Positions 1 to 11,075 are shown, numbered from the stretch's first letter. The stretch is DNA of 64,000 nt from Rhynchospora pubera (GCA_028095005.1 CM051463.1:5192295-5256294); one strand, 5' to 3'. Made by a program: numbers and translations. The notes: generated by a model not told the origin, from the letters alone.

Positions 1-968
1 TTCACTGCCTCACAGCCACTCATCCACCTTAGCCCTCCTCTCAGAACTGAATCATTATCCCCCACTTCTCTTAAAACTGAAGCCCCTTCTTGCCTCAGCC
101 AGCAGAGAGAAGGTTGTGTTCTCAGATCTATGGTTTGAGCCTGAGAGCCCCATCGCAAGTCCCCTCGACACTTTTTGTTGACTGATTTGGCTAGACTCGA
201 AGCAGGCGGCGATTGGGTCGTCAGCGGAGGCACCGCGCGGTGGCGATGAGGTGAACCAAAGTTTTATTGAAGATCTAATTAAACGCGTCTTGGATGAGGT
301 AGAGAGGAAGCCCTTTAAAACTGAAGTAAAAGTTAAATATACGATTCCTCATACCTTCTGGTTTGATTGAGCGAGTTGCAAAATGGTCTTCAATTTCTTT
401 CAAAAAAGCAATTCTTTCACTAATTGATACTTTCAGCTTTTACATTGAATATTTTTATTCTATTTTTTTATTTTTACCTTTACTTTACATTCTGGTTTTT
501 ACCTTGTTTTTGGTTTGCAATCTTTCTTCTATTGTATGGTTGACGATGTGGTATGTTGGATTATCTAGATGGTAGATGCTGTATTTTTCTTTTCTACTTC
601 AAGTGGGTTTTAGTTTTAAGTTCTTTAGTGAGTGGTTTATGTTGGAGATTAGGAAGTCTGTGGTATGATTTTTTGGGTAGCTGTTTAGGTTGAAGAGATG
701 TTATTTTTTTCTTTCTTTTATTTTGTTTCAGCATTTTTGTAAGTTTCATTTTAACAAAAAAAAAAAATGGGTTGTGTTACTGGTAAGCTTACTGAGTTAC
801 TGGTAAGCTAGAAACTCAGTACTAATTTGTAATATAAGAAACAATCTAAAAACTCAGTACCAGCTCTTGGAAGAATAATTGTTTGTTTTTAACGGTTTTA
901 CTGGTAAGCTCATTTTTTTTACTGGTAAGCTAGAAATATTTGGGTGCAAGGCAATTCTTTGAGTAAGA
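1..968. other. Non-coding left edge with a small repeated motif
   Basis: No coding region is recognisable. Positions 1-300 are fairly GC-rich and pyrimidine-rich, like a plant leader or promoter, but no reading frame looks like a known protein. The 13-mer TTACTGGTAAGCT occurs four times, at 777-789, 797-809, 898-910 and 919-931, interspersed with AACTCAGTAC. The rest is T-rich. Confidence 0.5.
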
Positions 969-974
969 TAAATT

Positions 975-1138
975 TTAACGTTTTTCCGTTTTAATCTCAC
1001 GGAATATTAAACGTAAAAAATTTTAGTTACGTTCTAATAACGAAACGTAAGCGGAAGTTAATACTTTTACGTTCAACAAAACGGAACGTACACGAAAGAT
1101 GTTATTTTCGTATGTGTTCTGCACGTTTGACAGCCCTA
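975..1138. mobile_element. Truncated hAT-like element rich in CGTTCCGTTT
   Basis: The right end reads CGTTTGACAGCCCTA, the complement of a TAGGGCTGTCAAACG terminus typical of small hAT elements. The inside is built of ACGTTC/AACGGAACG words, as in 3905-4140 and 12319-12596. No matching left terminus is visible, so this looks like a broken copy. The left boundary is an estimate. Confidence 0.35.
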
Positions 1139-1168
1139 GGCGTGGGAACTCCATTCGAACTTCTCCAA

Positions 1169-1345
1169 GGCTCCGTTTGGATGCGTTGAGAATAAGATAG
1201 GAAGAAGGAAGAAGGGAAGAAATTTATTGGGAAGGGATAAATTTATTAGGAAGTGTGTAACTTTTGTGAAGAGTTTGAATGGTTATTGGTAAAAAGTGGT
1301 TATTCCTTATTCCTTATTCCGGGAAGAAGCCATCCAAACGGAGTC
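1169..1345. mobile_element. GGCTC-family MITE, copy 1
   Basis: It begins GGCTCCGTTTGGATG and ends CATCCAAACGGAGTC, an inverted terminal repeat. It is flanked by the direct repeat CAA (1166-1168 and 1346-1348). The inside carries GAAGAAGGAAGAAGG and TTCCTTATTCC arms like the copies at 2882, 8754 and 10716. It has no coding capacity. The 3-bp TSD and TIR fit a Tourist-like PIF/Harbinger MITE, although across copies the TSD is not restricted to TTA/TAA. Confidence 0.8.
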
Positions 1346-1639
1346 CAAAAGAGTTCCCGTGAAAGTTCTTATAACTAATTTCTCCCCTCGTCTAAGGTAT
1401 ATGGTTGATACTTTGGTATGAATTAATTCAAAGCGCCTTTCTCTTTGCTCTCTACCCAATCTAAAAGTTTTACAAATTTGAAATATTATATCATCAAAAT
1501 GGCCTATTTTAACCCGCTTCATCTTTTCTCCATTGATATTTGATAGGCCACATGGGATCCTAATACCAAACTCTTTTTTGTCTCCCAAGTCGAGTCTTTC
1601 CCATTCCCACCGGTGAATTACAAATTGTAGCATGTTTAG

Positions 1640-2290
1640 TGTGTTGACACGGTACAGATCCATGTTACAACGATACGACATGCCACATATACGGCTTTAA
1701 CACTACACGGGTGTGTTGTGTTGGTGTGCCGTGTTAAAATTGAATTATATTGGCAGTTTTAATAAATTAATAAGGTTTAACACGACACAGTTCGATCTGA
1801 CATGACACGTTTACAACACGACACAAGACAGTTCTATATATTTTTTAAAAAATTAAAAAATTCAAAATTAAATATATAGTATAGAAATATTAATGCATTA
1901 TAAAAAAACTAAGATTGATTTGAAATTTCACATATTTTTTAAATTTTTAAATCCAAAATTTTAACATAGCACAAAAATATCAATACATAAGAACTAACAG
2001 TGATGGACTATTTGAAATTTTAGGCAAAAAATATCATAAAAAACATAACTTTTCAATCAAGATATTATCAATTAATATCATCTAATTTCTATTATTTTTT
2101 AATAATACATTTTGTCATGAAATATTAAAAAAGCAATTCTCATGTAGCAAGAAAATGAATCTCAAAATTTTAATTCGAATTTTTTTATTTTTTTCAATTT
2201 TTAAATAATTTTTGACAATTTCTATAAAAAAAATAATATGTTTTTAACACGATTTGACACGCTTAACACAACTATGACGTGACGAAATAT
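1640..2290. repeat. AT-rich region with dispersed ACACGACAC words
   Basis: Both ends of this stretch carry degenerate ACACGACAC / GTGTTGTGTT words (about 1640-1830 and 2240-2285) around a very AT-rich centre with no reading frame. This resembles an old non-autonomous DNA element, but I could not define termini or a TSD. Confidence 0.25.
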
Positions 2291-2299
2291 TCGCTCGAC

Positions 2300-2880
2300 A
2301 TGTAAGCGAATGATTAGATGTCGAGCGGATCCTTCTTGGAAAAATGCAGTATATGCTGGTCTCCTATATGCATCACAGAAATCTCCTCCTCTCAAACCCA
2401 AGCAAACCACCAGTAGTACTCGCCTTTGTCTCTCAAAACCAAGCAAAGCCGACCAAAGCACTAGTTTAACTTGTCGAGCTCTTTTTAATTGCCTCTCGCA
2501 ACCGCCAGCTCCAGCTTCTAGGCGCGACGCTGGTGCCACTTGTCAAACAGAAGGGAAGGAATAGGATAACTAGAAGGAGGAGGAGAAGGGGAAGCCTCTG
2601 CCACGTGGGACCCTGCAGATCGACCAGTTCTTTCAGAAAACCTCGGTAAATCCTGACGTAAATCAAGATGAGAATCTGATGGAAACCTCAGCAAATCTAG
2701 ACATTTTGCGATGTTTTTTTTTGGGTGGAACAGTGAGGTTTATATTTCTATCACACAATAGCATTATCTATGATCCAGTTGAAGTTGTTAAACTAACTAT
2801 GATCCAGTTGAAGCTTTATCAAACCACTAGATGTATAACAAGGAAGGAAACTGAAACTCAACTATTAAATGGAATATTAA
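2300..2880. other. Non-coding interval between MITE copies
   Basis: A moderately GC-rich stretch with short open frames on both strands that match no family I recognise. A 17-bp direct repeat, CTATGATCCAGTTGAAG, occurs at about 2768 and 2798. I see no supported gene. Confidence 0.35.
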
Positions 2881-2881
2881 A

Positions 2882-3032
2882 GGCTCTGTTTGGATGAGGT
2901 GTGTGAAGAAAGGAAGAAGGAAAGAAGTGGGAATAAATATTGGGAAGTATGTAACTTAGTAAAGAATTTGGATTGTTTATAATAAATTTCTTCCCTTCTT
3001 TCCTTCTTCCCACACGGTATCTAAACAGAGCC
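2882..3032. mobile_element. GGCTC-family MITE, copy 2 (short)
   Basis: TIRs GGCTCTGTTTGGAT and the degenerate complement ATCTAAACAGAGCC bound a 151-bp element flanked by AAA on both sides (2879-2881 and 3033-3035). The centre has the GAAGAAAGGAAGAAGG / CTTCTTTCCTTCTTCC arms seen in the family, so the element can form a near-complete hairpin. Confidence 0.75.
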
Positions 3033-3406
3033 AAAATTAGACAGCAAGCACTAAACAAAATACAACACCTCATTTCAAACTCTCATTATTAGACAAGCAA
3101 CTCAAGGGAACTATTTAGATTGTATCAAAACACCAGAACGAGAATTATTTAGAATAAAACAAATTGATAAAATCTAGAGACTGAAATTGATAAAATCGAT
3201 TGAAGTACAATATATACCAATTAGACGGAATTGATGAAATGGTAACAGTTGAAGTACAATACATACCAAAAAAAATAGATGAGGCGGAGGTGCAGATCAA
3301 GAGTTAAGAAAGGAGGCGGAGGTGCAAGGGGAGGTGCTTCGAGAGTAGATGAGGCGGAGACGGAGGCAGAGGTGTAGGTCCGTTGCTTAGGCGGAGGGAG
3401 CGGCAA

Positions 3407-3867
3407 CACTACAAGTGAGATGGTCTATTGCTAGATTTGTTAAATTTTGTAGATAGACTTTTTTTATTAGTGTTGGACCTTGTTCTATTGCTAGATTCAA
3501 TTGATGCACTAAAGTCTAGCAATTTTTTAGCAAGACTTAATTTTCTATTAATAAATACTTGAAAATCTAGCAATTTATTTTTCATAGACTTTTGAATCTT
3601 GCAATGTTTAATGTAGTAATATTTTGCTACATTAATTTATGGTGTAGCAAAAAATTGCTACATTAAACATTGCAAGATTCAAAAGTCTATCAAAAATAAA
3701 TAGTTAGATTTTCAAGTATCTATTAATAGAAAATTAAGTCTTGTTAAAAGACTGCTAGACTTTAGTGCATCAATTAAATCTAGTAATATAACAAAGTCCA
3801 ACACTAATAAAAAAAGTTTATCTAGAAAATTTAGCAAATCTAGCAATATGCCATCTCTCTTGTAGTG
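3407..3867. mobile_element. 461-bp foldback element with CACTACAAG termini
   Basis: Almost the whole element is one long inverted repeat. It starts CACTACAAGTGAGATGG and ends CCATCTCTCTTGTAGTG. The arms run about 220 bp each and meet near 3635, carrying repeated TCTAGCAATTT words. CACTA at both ends suggests a CACTA-type (En/Spm) MITE. The expected 3-bp TSD is imperfect (CAA left, CAG right). It has no coding capacity. Transcripts would fold into a long hairpin, a plausible small-RNA source. Confidence 0.65.
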
Positions 3868-3904
3868 CAGAGAGAGAAAGATCAAGTTTCTTTTTGGTTG
3901 TGCT

Positions 3905-4140
3905 TAGGAGTGTCAAACGTGTAGAAACGGAATGGAACTGGTATGCTCTGTTTTCATTCCGTTTCTGGTAACGTAACAAAATACCATTTAATTTTTGTTT
4001 CTTTTTGTAAAACGAAATAATATTTCGTTTCGTTATCTGTTTCGTTTCCCATTTTTTCACTGATTTCAATCTATTTTTCATTGATTTCAGTCATTTCTCG
4101 ATAAAAAGAAATACTAACGTGCAGAATATTCCGTTCCGTT
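3905..4140. mobile_element. hAT-like element fragment
   Basis: The left end, TAGGAGTGTCAAACG, matches the TAGGNNTGTCAA terminus seen inverted at 1138 and at both ends of 12319-12596. The inside is built of AACGGAATGG / TTTCGTTTCGTT words typical of this family. No right TIR was found. The right boundary is estimated from where the words stop. Confidence 0.35.
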
Positions 4141-4380
4141 TTAGATGGTTTGAATCAGTCATTTTGAACCAAATTTAAGAGTTTTGAGCGTGACTCACCA
4201 TAACAAAAATTTTTCAAGTAATATTATTACTGCAAACTTAGAAACTAATAAAGCGCGGCTTCAAAAGTTTAATGTAAAGAAATTAGAATATGTTGTCAAT
4301 CAATAAATTGTAACCTCTCCGATTAAAACTCAATTCAATAAAAAACGAGCATTAAAACGCATGAAGAGATGAAAAGAACC

Positions 4381-4805
4381 TGAGGAAAGATGCTGAGGCT
4401 AGTGACAAGATCATCAAAAGTCTTCACAACTTCCCTCAGTCTGTTCAGCAAATCATCCTGCTGAGATGCCCGCTTCACAAACTTTACAACCATCTTCTCT
4501 CCCTTGAGATGCCGGTACTCCAATTCATCGAGAACATTGTCGGCCTCCTCGACAGCATCCCTGAGTTGACCAAGCCATTCTTTCAGTGGCGGGTTGCGAT
4601 CTATAGGTAGATCGCCCCTCTCTGCTGCATAGACAAGAGTTTCGATCTGAGGCCGGAAGCGCTGAAGGCGATCCAGCTCAGCCTTCATGCCGGACTGCCA
4701 TGATTTCTGGCCCTTGTAGTAGGATAGTGCTTTGTCCATCAATTTGCTGATGGTCGATGAGACAAACCATCCTATGATGGCCACTTCTACGGCAGTGGTC
4801 ACCAT
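4381..4805 (-). CDS. CC (Rx-N type) domain exon of an NLR disease-resistance gene; downstream exons missing
   Basis: The exon encodes about 141 residues from ATG 4805-4803 to a probable splice donor (CAG followed by GTTCTT) at 4380/4379. If the intron is retained, the frame stops at 4335. The sequence fits the N-terminal coiled-coil of CC-NLR immune receptors: a start-proximal hydrophobic helix, then PLKEWLGQLRDAVEEADNVL and DELEYRHLKG (about residues 73-102), which match the EDVID-like segment. Full NLRs continue with NB-ARC (P-loop, GLPL, MHD) and LRRs. None of these occurs in the 900 bp downstream on the minus strand, which holds hAT-like and foldback elements instead. It could be a truncated CC-only gene, a decayed NLR, or exon 1 of a gene whose later exons are displaced. 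The family call is strong; expression is unknown. Confidence 0.75.
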
Positions 4806-5956
4806 GGACTAAGAGAAAGAGAGAGTCTGTCGGTGGAGTGGTGGTTGGGGACAAGAAAAACTTCGGGTAAATTAAGGCGTAAAGCTAGTGAAATTAGGAA
4901 TGGCTGGAGAGAAAAGACCGTAGAGTAACGATTGGGGCTTCAAAAAATCTGGGTTGACTTGACTACACTTGGATTTTTTTTTTTTTTTTTTATTCCTCTC
5001 TACTTGTTTACAAACAACAGCGACACTGTGCCAGTCGACAAGTAGAGACTATATTAATCAGTGCTAGAGATCAGTTCCAACTCGCATCCAAACAAAATAT
5101 ATAATTGAAAACTAGATAGAATACTAAACTGCAAGTGCGTCGGGTTAGCTAGCTAGGGGTGTAACGAGTAGGTCTACAATATTTTATTAAAATTTGAACC
5201 CAATTCGATAATGTCGGTTTAAGAAAAAAATTTAGTTAACCTCATAACGAGTTTAACGGGTTAAACGAATTTCACGGGTTCAAATTATTATAAAATAAAA
5301 AAACATACTTAAATATAATAAAGAGAATTTAACATATAACATCATAATAAATATTATTTGAGATATGGCCGATAAAAAGAAATCATTAAAATAAGTCATA
5401 ATAGCTCGATAAAAAAAACGATATCATAATTCAAATTCTAATTAAAGAAGTTGAACATTTAAATATATTTAAAATTTCAAATACTGATTTAGTTTATGAA
5501 TGCTTGCAAACAATAAAGAAATGCATTATCAAGAAAAAAAAAGTAGATCTAGTTCATATTAAATATGATAAAATCATATAAAATTTTACCCTATAAAACA
5601 TACTTAGGACAAATTATTTTAGATCTTAATGAATCGAGTCCGAAAGGGTTAATTGCTACTACAAAATCTGTAACCCATGCCAAAATAACGGTTTTATCAA
5701 AATTAAAATCCGTATCGGACCCAATAGACTTATTATTGCTTTGCGTCAACAAATCCCTCTATTCTTCATGGTTTTCATTGTTTATTTTAATTTTGCTATT
5801 AACTTTTTTGACAGAAAATAGAGGTCTAGCCCCTATCTTATGATTAATTTAATAAAAGTCTTACAAATTTAGGCAGCGGCTAAAAAAATAAAAAAAAACA
5901 AAGAAAAGGAAAAGACTTAAACTAAAGGAAACGTAAAAAAAAGGAATTCAGAGACG
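4806..5956. other. Upstream region of the CC exon and AT-rich spacer
   Basis: The first 150 bp (GA-rich, then AAAAAC) would be the 5' region of the minus-strand CC exon. At 5154 a TAGGGGTGTAACGAG sequence resembles a hAT-like terminus, followed by repeated ACGGGTT words to about 5285, but no second end was found. The remainder is AT-rich with one meaningless frame at 5565-5843. Confidence 0.4.
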
Positions 5957-5968
5957 TCGGAGATTAAT

Positions 5969-7666
5969 TTTTTTTTTTTTTTTGAAAAAAGGTGGATCAA
6001 AGCCACCCGTTTCATTAAAGAAACAAATTGATTACAAAAAACCTTAAACCTACACACAACTTTTCTCATACTAGCAGCTCAACCTCTCAACAAAACTATA
6101 CCTAGCCAGAATTGAACAAAAACCCTCTAAACTAACTACATATCCCTGCTTACCTAGGTTACCAATGATACAGCACAACTCAATGAACAAAAATGCATAG
6201 AAATATCGAATCCTCTATACTAGCAGCTCGTTGTCTCAGCCAAAAACCACAACTATTCAAAATACCCTAAAAATCGAATATTTACAACTCTTCTGCGCGC
6301 ACAACCCACCTAAATGTCCTCAAAATCCCTTCATGCCAGCACAAAACCTCAATTTATTATCCAGGATCAACCAATTTGATTACAATACCTCCTTCTCCAT
6401 CTGACTCAGTTTGGAATATCTTTTTTTGCAACTTCTTTTGCCTTCCCTTTGCACTTTGTGTCTTCTTCATTTTATTCTTTATAAACTTCTTTTCTTCACT
6501 ATCATTGAGAAATTCAATTTTCTGTTGAGAATCAGACACCACAATGTTTCTACCTATCACGTCCAATTCTCTTTCCCTTATGACAGTTTCTTCTTTTATT
6601 TTCTCTTCCATTTTCTTTTTGTTTTGCAATCCTTCATTCACTTCACATTCAACTTTCTTAATGTTGACTCCTGGACATCCCTTTGCAGTAACATTTGCCA
6701 CATTAATATCACCATCATGTAACTTCTCATTCAAAGCACTAATATTTGCCCCAAGCTTGTTTTTATCATCTTTTAATTGTGCTATCATGCTAACAGAATC
6801 TTTTCTAAGCATGTCTGCCTCATGTAACTCTGAGCACAACTTTCCATTTGTAGACATCAAATCATCCCTCTCCTTTGTAATAGAGACAATCTGACTTTTC
6901 AAATCATCATTTATCTTGCCTTCTAAGGCAGCGATGTTTGCAATCAGCTTATCTTTTTCCATTTTCAGACCTGATATCATGTTATCGAAACTCCTCTTTA
7001 AAAGTATATATTCTTCTTTGCAAACTCCCAATTCAACTTTGGTCTCTAACAACTCTTTGGATAATCTCTGAATCTCCGAATTAGACATCTCTATTTTTTG
7101 AGTCACTTCAGTAAATGCATATTTCTGGTTCACAACCTCAACCCACTTTGCCTCTTCTATCTCCTGTTCACCTTTCTCTGTCCCTTTGGTTGTTTGACCA
7201 ATCTCTAACTGGTATGTGGTATCCTCAATTGAGGAGCATTCACGTGCCCGATGCCCATGTTTTCCACACACAAAACACACAATACTATTTGGACAATAAT
7301 AGGCGAGATGTCCAGGATTACCACATCGGAAGCACAGTGGATTAGAGGGTGATGATCGTTGCCTCAATTCTTCAGTTTTTAGTCAGACAATCTCCGACTT
7401 TCGACCTGATTTGCCTCTGTTGTTGTAAATCGAGCCATTAGTCTCATCAGATATCTCTTTCCAGCCTCTGTCTTGCTGCAACATCTCTCGAGGAGGTAGA
7501 TCTGCTCGAATCAAGGTGATCGTGTGCCTAAATGCCTCCATCAGTATTGCCATGGCTGATTCAAGGTTTGACAGTTTAGCCTCTCCGCTCCACCTCTCCA
7601 TCGTCGAAGAAACTCGCTTTCGTCTAGGGTTCGAATTCAACGCGCAGAGCTTCAATCGCCTGAGAT
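5969..7666 (-). mobile_element. ORF1-only (half-LINE-like) non-LTR retroposon with 12-bp TSD
   Basis: The unit lies between two copies of TCGGAGATTAAT (5957-5968 and 7667-7678). On the minus strand it starts just inside the right copy, carries one long zinc-knuckle reading frame (6357-7601), about 390 bp of 3' untranslated sequence ending in ATCCACCTTTTTTC, and a 15-nt poly(A) (T at 5969-5983). A TSD plus poly(A) is the hallmark of target-primed reverse transcription. No ORF2 (endonuclease/RT) lies inside, so it must have been copied in trans, like half-LINE elements. A retroposed host mRNA is an alternative. Confidence 0.8.
6357..7601 (-). pseudogene. Retroposon ORF1-like protein: two CCHC zinc knuckles plus long coiled coil, one in-frame stop
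   Basis: The frame runs from ATG 7601-7599 for 415 codons including its terminal stop. It is broken by a single in-frame TGA at 7383-7385, about residue 73; the frame is open on both sides. Just after the break come two zinc knuckles, CFRCGNPGHLAYYC and CFVCGKHGHRAREC. A long charged heptad-rich stretch follows (about residues 130-290), predicted coiled coil, then a Lys-rich tail (KKTQSAKGRQKKLQKK). This layout (RNA-binding knuckles plus coiled coil) fits ORF1 proteins that package LINE RNA, but I do not recognise a specific family. TGA could derive from CGA by C-to-T decay. It is a pseudogene unless the stop is read through. Confidence 0.65.
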
Positions 7667-7779
7667 TCGGAGATTAATGGCTCTGAACTGTTGGTGGAAG
7701 GGATCTCTACCATTCTATCTTTAACTGATCCATTAGTTGTTGCGGTGATAATTCTCTTTCTTGAAAAATCCTATTGCAC

Positions 7780-9080
7780 CTTTCTCTCCATGCTAAGAAG
7801 CATATAACGGACATCAATTCTTTCTGTTCTTGTGGAGCTCCTTCCGAAATTAGCAACTTGTGAGAGATAGAGTTGAGCTCTCAGGAGATATATTGTGATG
7901 TTCTTCAAGTGAATGAAGTAATCACAGTCGTCAAATAAATGGTACACCGTTAATTTCTTCATTCTTCTTGCAAAGAGAGCACCTATTGGGCGGCTGCCAT
8001 CCTCTCTTTTTTAATTGTCAAATGTTGCAATCTGATTTCTCAACATTTGCCAAATAAAAACTTTTATCCTGGGAGCAATTTTGAACTTCCAAATCTTGCT
8101 CAGGTCAGAGGAATGTTTCGGCAACTCCTTGATGAACCAGTAATATGATTTTGTGGAGAAGAAACCTTCTGAATTTAACCTCCAAAAAGCTCTATCATCA
8201 GCCGTGTCAATCAAATTGAGAGCAGTAATAAGAATAAGAGGGGTCAGAGAATGAAGTTGATCTACTGCAGATTGTGATGTATACAGTAGGTTGTTAAAAA
8301 CTGGTACTCCTAGCAGAAAGTTGTCAACAAAGTTTTTGAGTGAAACATCAGGATGAGTGGTAAAAGAAAATAAATCCGAATGAGAAAAACTAAGAATTCC
8401 TTGCCCCCAATTCTGGTGCCAAAAAAGAATAGATCGTCCATTTCCTATCTGGAATGGCAAGTTCAACAAAACTACATGAGAGATTTTTTCAAAAGCCTTC
8501 GAGTTGGGAGAGAACCTGGGCATGCACCAAAGCCGGGAAGAGTTGACCATATGCAACAGAGAGATCCTTAATGATATTCACTCGTGAATCATACCACTTC
8601 CAAAGAGTTTTTGCTAGCACTGCATCATTCATGACCTCGAGATCTATAACACCAAGGCCCCCGACTTTCTTTGGATTGCAAATCGTGGTCCATGCCGAGA
8701 AAATTATTCTCGAACTTTCTTGAGCAACCCCATGCCATAGGAACCTTCTTCTTGGCTCTGTTTGGATAGGTGTGAAAAGAAAGGAAGAAGTATTGAAAAG
8801 TGTGTAACTTTATAAAAAGTTTGGATTGTTTATAATTTATTTCTTCCCTTTTTTATTTTTCCTACCTTCTTCTCAACGCATCCAAACGGTGCCCTTATTC
8901 TGTCAATTTCTCTAATTACCCATTTTGGCATCTTAAAACAAGACATGAAATAGATAGGTAAACTGGAAAGACGTGCATTTAGCAACACCAATCTTCCCCC
9001 AAGAGATAACAATGCTGCTGACCATCCCGTCAACTTTTTATGGAATTTATCAATGAGTTTTGCATAATCTGTTCTTCTTA
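7780..9080 (-). pseudogene. 5'-truncated LINE ORF2 remnant (RT C-terminus and zf-RVT domain)
   Basis: Reading from 9080 down, the minus strand encodes the end of a plant L1-type reverse transcriptase: TGWSAALLSLGGRLVLLNA, then LSSLPIYFMSCFKMPKWVI (about 9016-8900). After a MITE insertion (8754-8893) the frame resumes with FLWHGVAQ, then NPKKVGGLGVIDL. The zf-RVT domain follows, with WRLNSEGFFSTKSYYWFI and KIAPRIKVFIWQMLRNQIAT (8190-8020), then RCSLC. Stops and frame breaks appear after about 8010. Endonuclease and catalytic RT motifs are absent, so this is a dead 5'-truncated copy. Its distal end lies near or beyond the retroposon at 5969-7666. Confidence 0.85.
8754..8893. mobile_element. GGCTC-family MITE, copy 3, inserted in the LINE remnant
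   Basis: GGCTCTGTTTGGAT begins the element and ATCCAAACGGTGCC ends it. CTT flanks it on both sides (8751-8753 and 8894-8896). Taking out the 140 bp plus one CTT rejoins the LINE reading frame exactly within the conserved end of its RT domain. This independently proves both the boundaries and the 3-bp TSD. The 143-bp net insertion is what breaks the LINE frame here. Confidence 0.92.
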
Positions 9081-10575
9081 ATAAAAAAAATTGCTATTAA
9101 TTTTGTTTAGTCACATTTTGTTAATTTGTAGAACGTTTTGTGACAGTTGAAAATACTAACTCAGTAACTATGTTAATTAATTATAATTAAAATTATTTTT
9201 ATGTCAATATAAATACTACTTTGACTTCGATATATATTTTGTTTCTCTTTCAAATTCATTCTTCCAAAATAAATTAATACCTCATACTCTGGTACCAGAG
9301 AGTCATCACTTACTCTGCCTATGCCAACCTCAACCATTATGCCCTTAAACATGACCAGGGGCGGATTAAAAAAAAAAAAAAAAAAAGCAAGCCAGCCAAG
9401 AGTCTGGGTTAATGAAGTTTTGAAATTGTGCCTGGGCTTGACACAAAACCGTGCCAAGGCTTAATAAGCTGTGGATCAAAATTATAACCTAAGATTTTCC
9501 GCTAATCAAATTTTTTCCCCGCTTCAACCGAAGCGCTCAACTGATCCGCAATTTTGTCCGGTCCACTCTATTTTGCTCCACATGAACCACATCCGAACTC
9601 ACTGACTGATAGCAAATTAAACTAAAACAATATAAAAATATTTGGTAGAAAACGACAAATATTATATTAATGTATTTTGGGTATTTTCCCCTTCACGGCT
9701 TCACCCATTCATGCCTCGCTCTTCTCCTTCTCTGAAAATCGTCCGTATCATTGTGTGCAAAATGCCCCTTTTCAGTTTATACATTGGCGTTGAATTTATT
9801 TACTCAAACTAATGCATTTCAAAAACATTTTAATTTAGTAGACATGAACTGAACTTGGTGCTGCGAAATTGTAAATATAATAAAGGATATAAGAATTGCA
9901 AGAGTACATTTCATTTTTAGCTCAACATTTTAATTTAATTTGAGACTTAACACAATGAGAATTATGTTTGAAATTGAGAAAATTGCAAATATAAAGGAAA
10001 TAAGAAGCATAAAAGCATCTCAATTAGCGACTCAACGGTATAATTTAATTGTAGTCTTAACGAACCTATTTGAGAATTATGTTTGAAAAATAGTATATTG
10101 CTTAAGCATTACGGTTGAATTTGAGTCTTTTTTAGCATTAAATTTGAAAATGTTTAGGTTTAATTAGAAAAATATAGATTTTTGGGGTACAATTATGTAG
10201 ATTTTAAATTTTTTTTGTTAAACTTATTATTTATTATAATTTTTAACATTAAATTTAATTATCATTTATTGTGTCTAGGCTTAAAAAATTTCTAAACCTA
10301 CCACTAAATATGATTTCCAATAAGTGATTCTTCGAGTGATCTAATTCTTCTTCTTTGGCCTTCATTATAATTCTGATTAGAAATTACAATTGTTTATTGA
10401 AGCACTCCTTTAAAGAATCCTATATATAAAGAAGTTAGATCATTGCTGAATTTAATATGTAATAGATTATTACCTGCAACAAGCCCTAGTATATGTCTAC
10501 ATTTGTTGTTGCTACCAAGCCAATGAGAAGAAAAAACATAAACCTAGCTAAAACGCAAGAATACAGTTTGTCAGT
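9081..10575. other. Gene-free AT-rich interval
   Basis: No coding region is supported. An A-rich tract at 9368-9386 follows CAGGGGCGGATT (9356), which resembles a hAT terminus like that at 51235, but no partner end was found. Around 9660-9760 the sequence is pyrimidine-rich. The remainder is AT-rich with no repeats I could define. Confidence 0.4.
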
Positions 10576-10579
10576 TGAG

Positions 10580-11075
10580 AATGATTTTATGTCCTCTCAT
10601 CGTGTTGTTGTATTGATTTCCTCCAATATTTAATTGAGATGCATACATTGATTGTTTGAGTTTTATTTTGGGAAACAATGATTACTTAGGAGATGATTGA
10701 AGCAGTTGTATCTTAGGCTCCGTTTGGATGTGTTGAGAATAAGGTAGGAAGAAGGAAGAAGGGAAGAAATTTATTGGGAATGAGTAAATTTATTGGGAAG
10801 TGTGTAACTTTTGTGAAGAGTTTGGATGGTTAGAAATAAATTTATTGGTAAAATGTGGTTATTCCTTATTTCTTATTCCGAAAAGAAGCCATCTAAACGG
10901 AGCCTTAAGTAAGCATTAGAATATGACCAATTGTATGAAGTTTAGTCACGAAAATTCTGCATGTATCTTCATCCAAAGTAAAATTAAACCTCATGCAAAG
11001 TGAGACCTCATTCGCATGAGATGAATTGATTGTAAATAACTAAACAAAGATTAATACAAGCGACAAAAATGGAAC
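10580..11075. repeat. Old non-coding segment, copy 1 (carries a MITE)
   Basis: This segment contains ATTGATTTCCTCCAATATTT and, after the MITE, GCATTAGAATATGACCAATT, AGTTTAGTCACGAAAATT, AACCTCATGCAAAGTGA and CAAAGATTAATACAAG. The same words, diverged but in the same order, recur at 14205-14550, and partly at 17573-17660 and 17935-18250. No frame is conserved, so this looks like an old duplicated non-coding region. Confidence 0.6.
10716..10904. mobile_element. GGCTC-family MITE, copy 4
   Basis: TIRs GGCTCCGTTTGGATG and CATCTAAACGGAGCC bound 189 bp, with TTA on both sides (10713-10715 and 10905-10907). The inside is nearly the same as copy 1 (GTTGAGAATAAGGTAGGAAG). The related segment at 14205-14550 lacks the element and reads straight through the TTA, so it serves as an empty site. 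Confidence 0.92.

Noticed and set aside
2310..2564. 84-residue plus-strand frame starting MIRCRADPSWKN
   Set aside because: The first residues faintly recall LINE RNase H regions, but no conserved motif follows.
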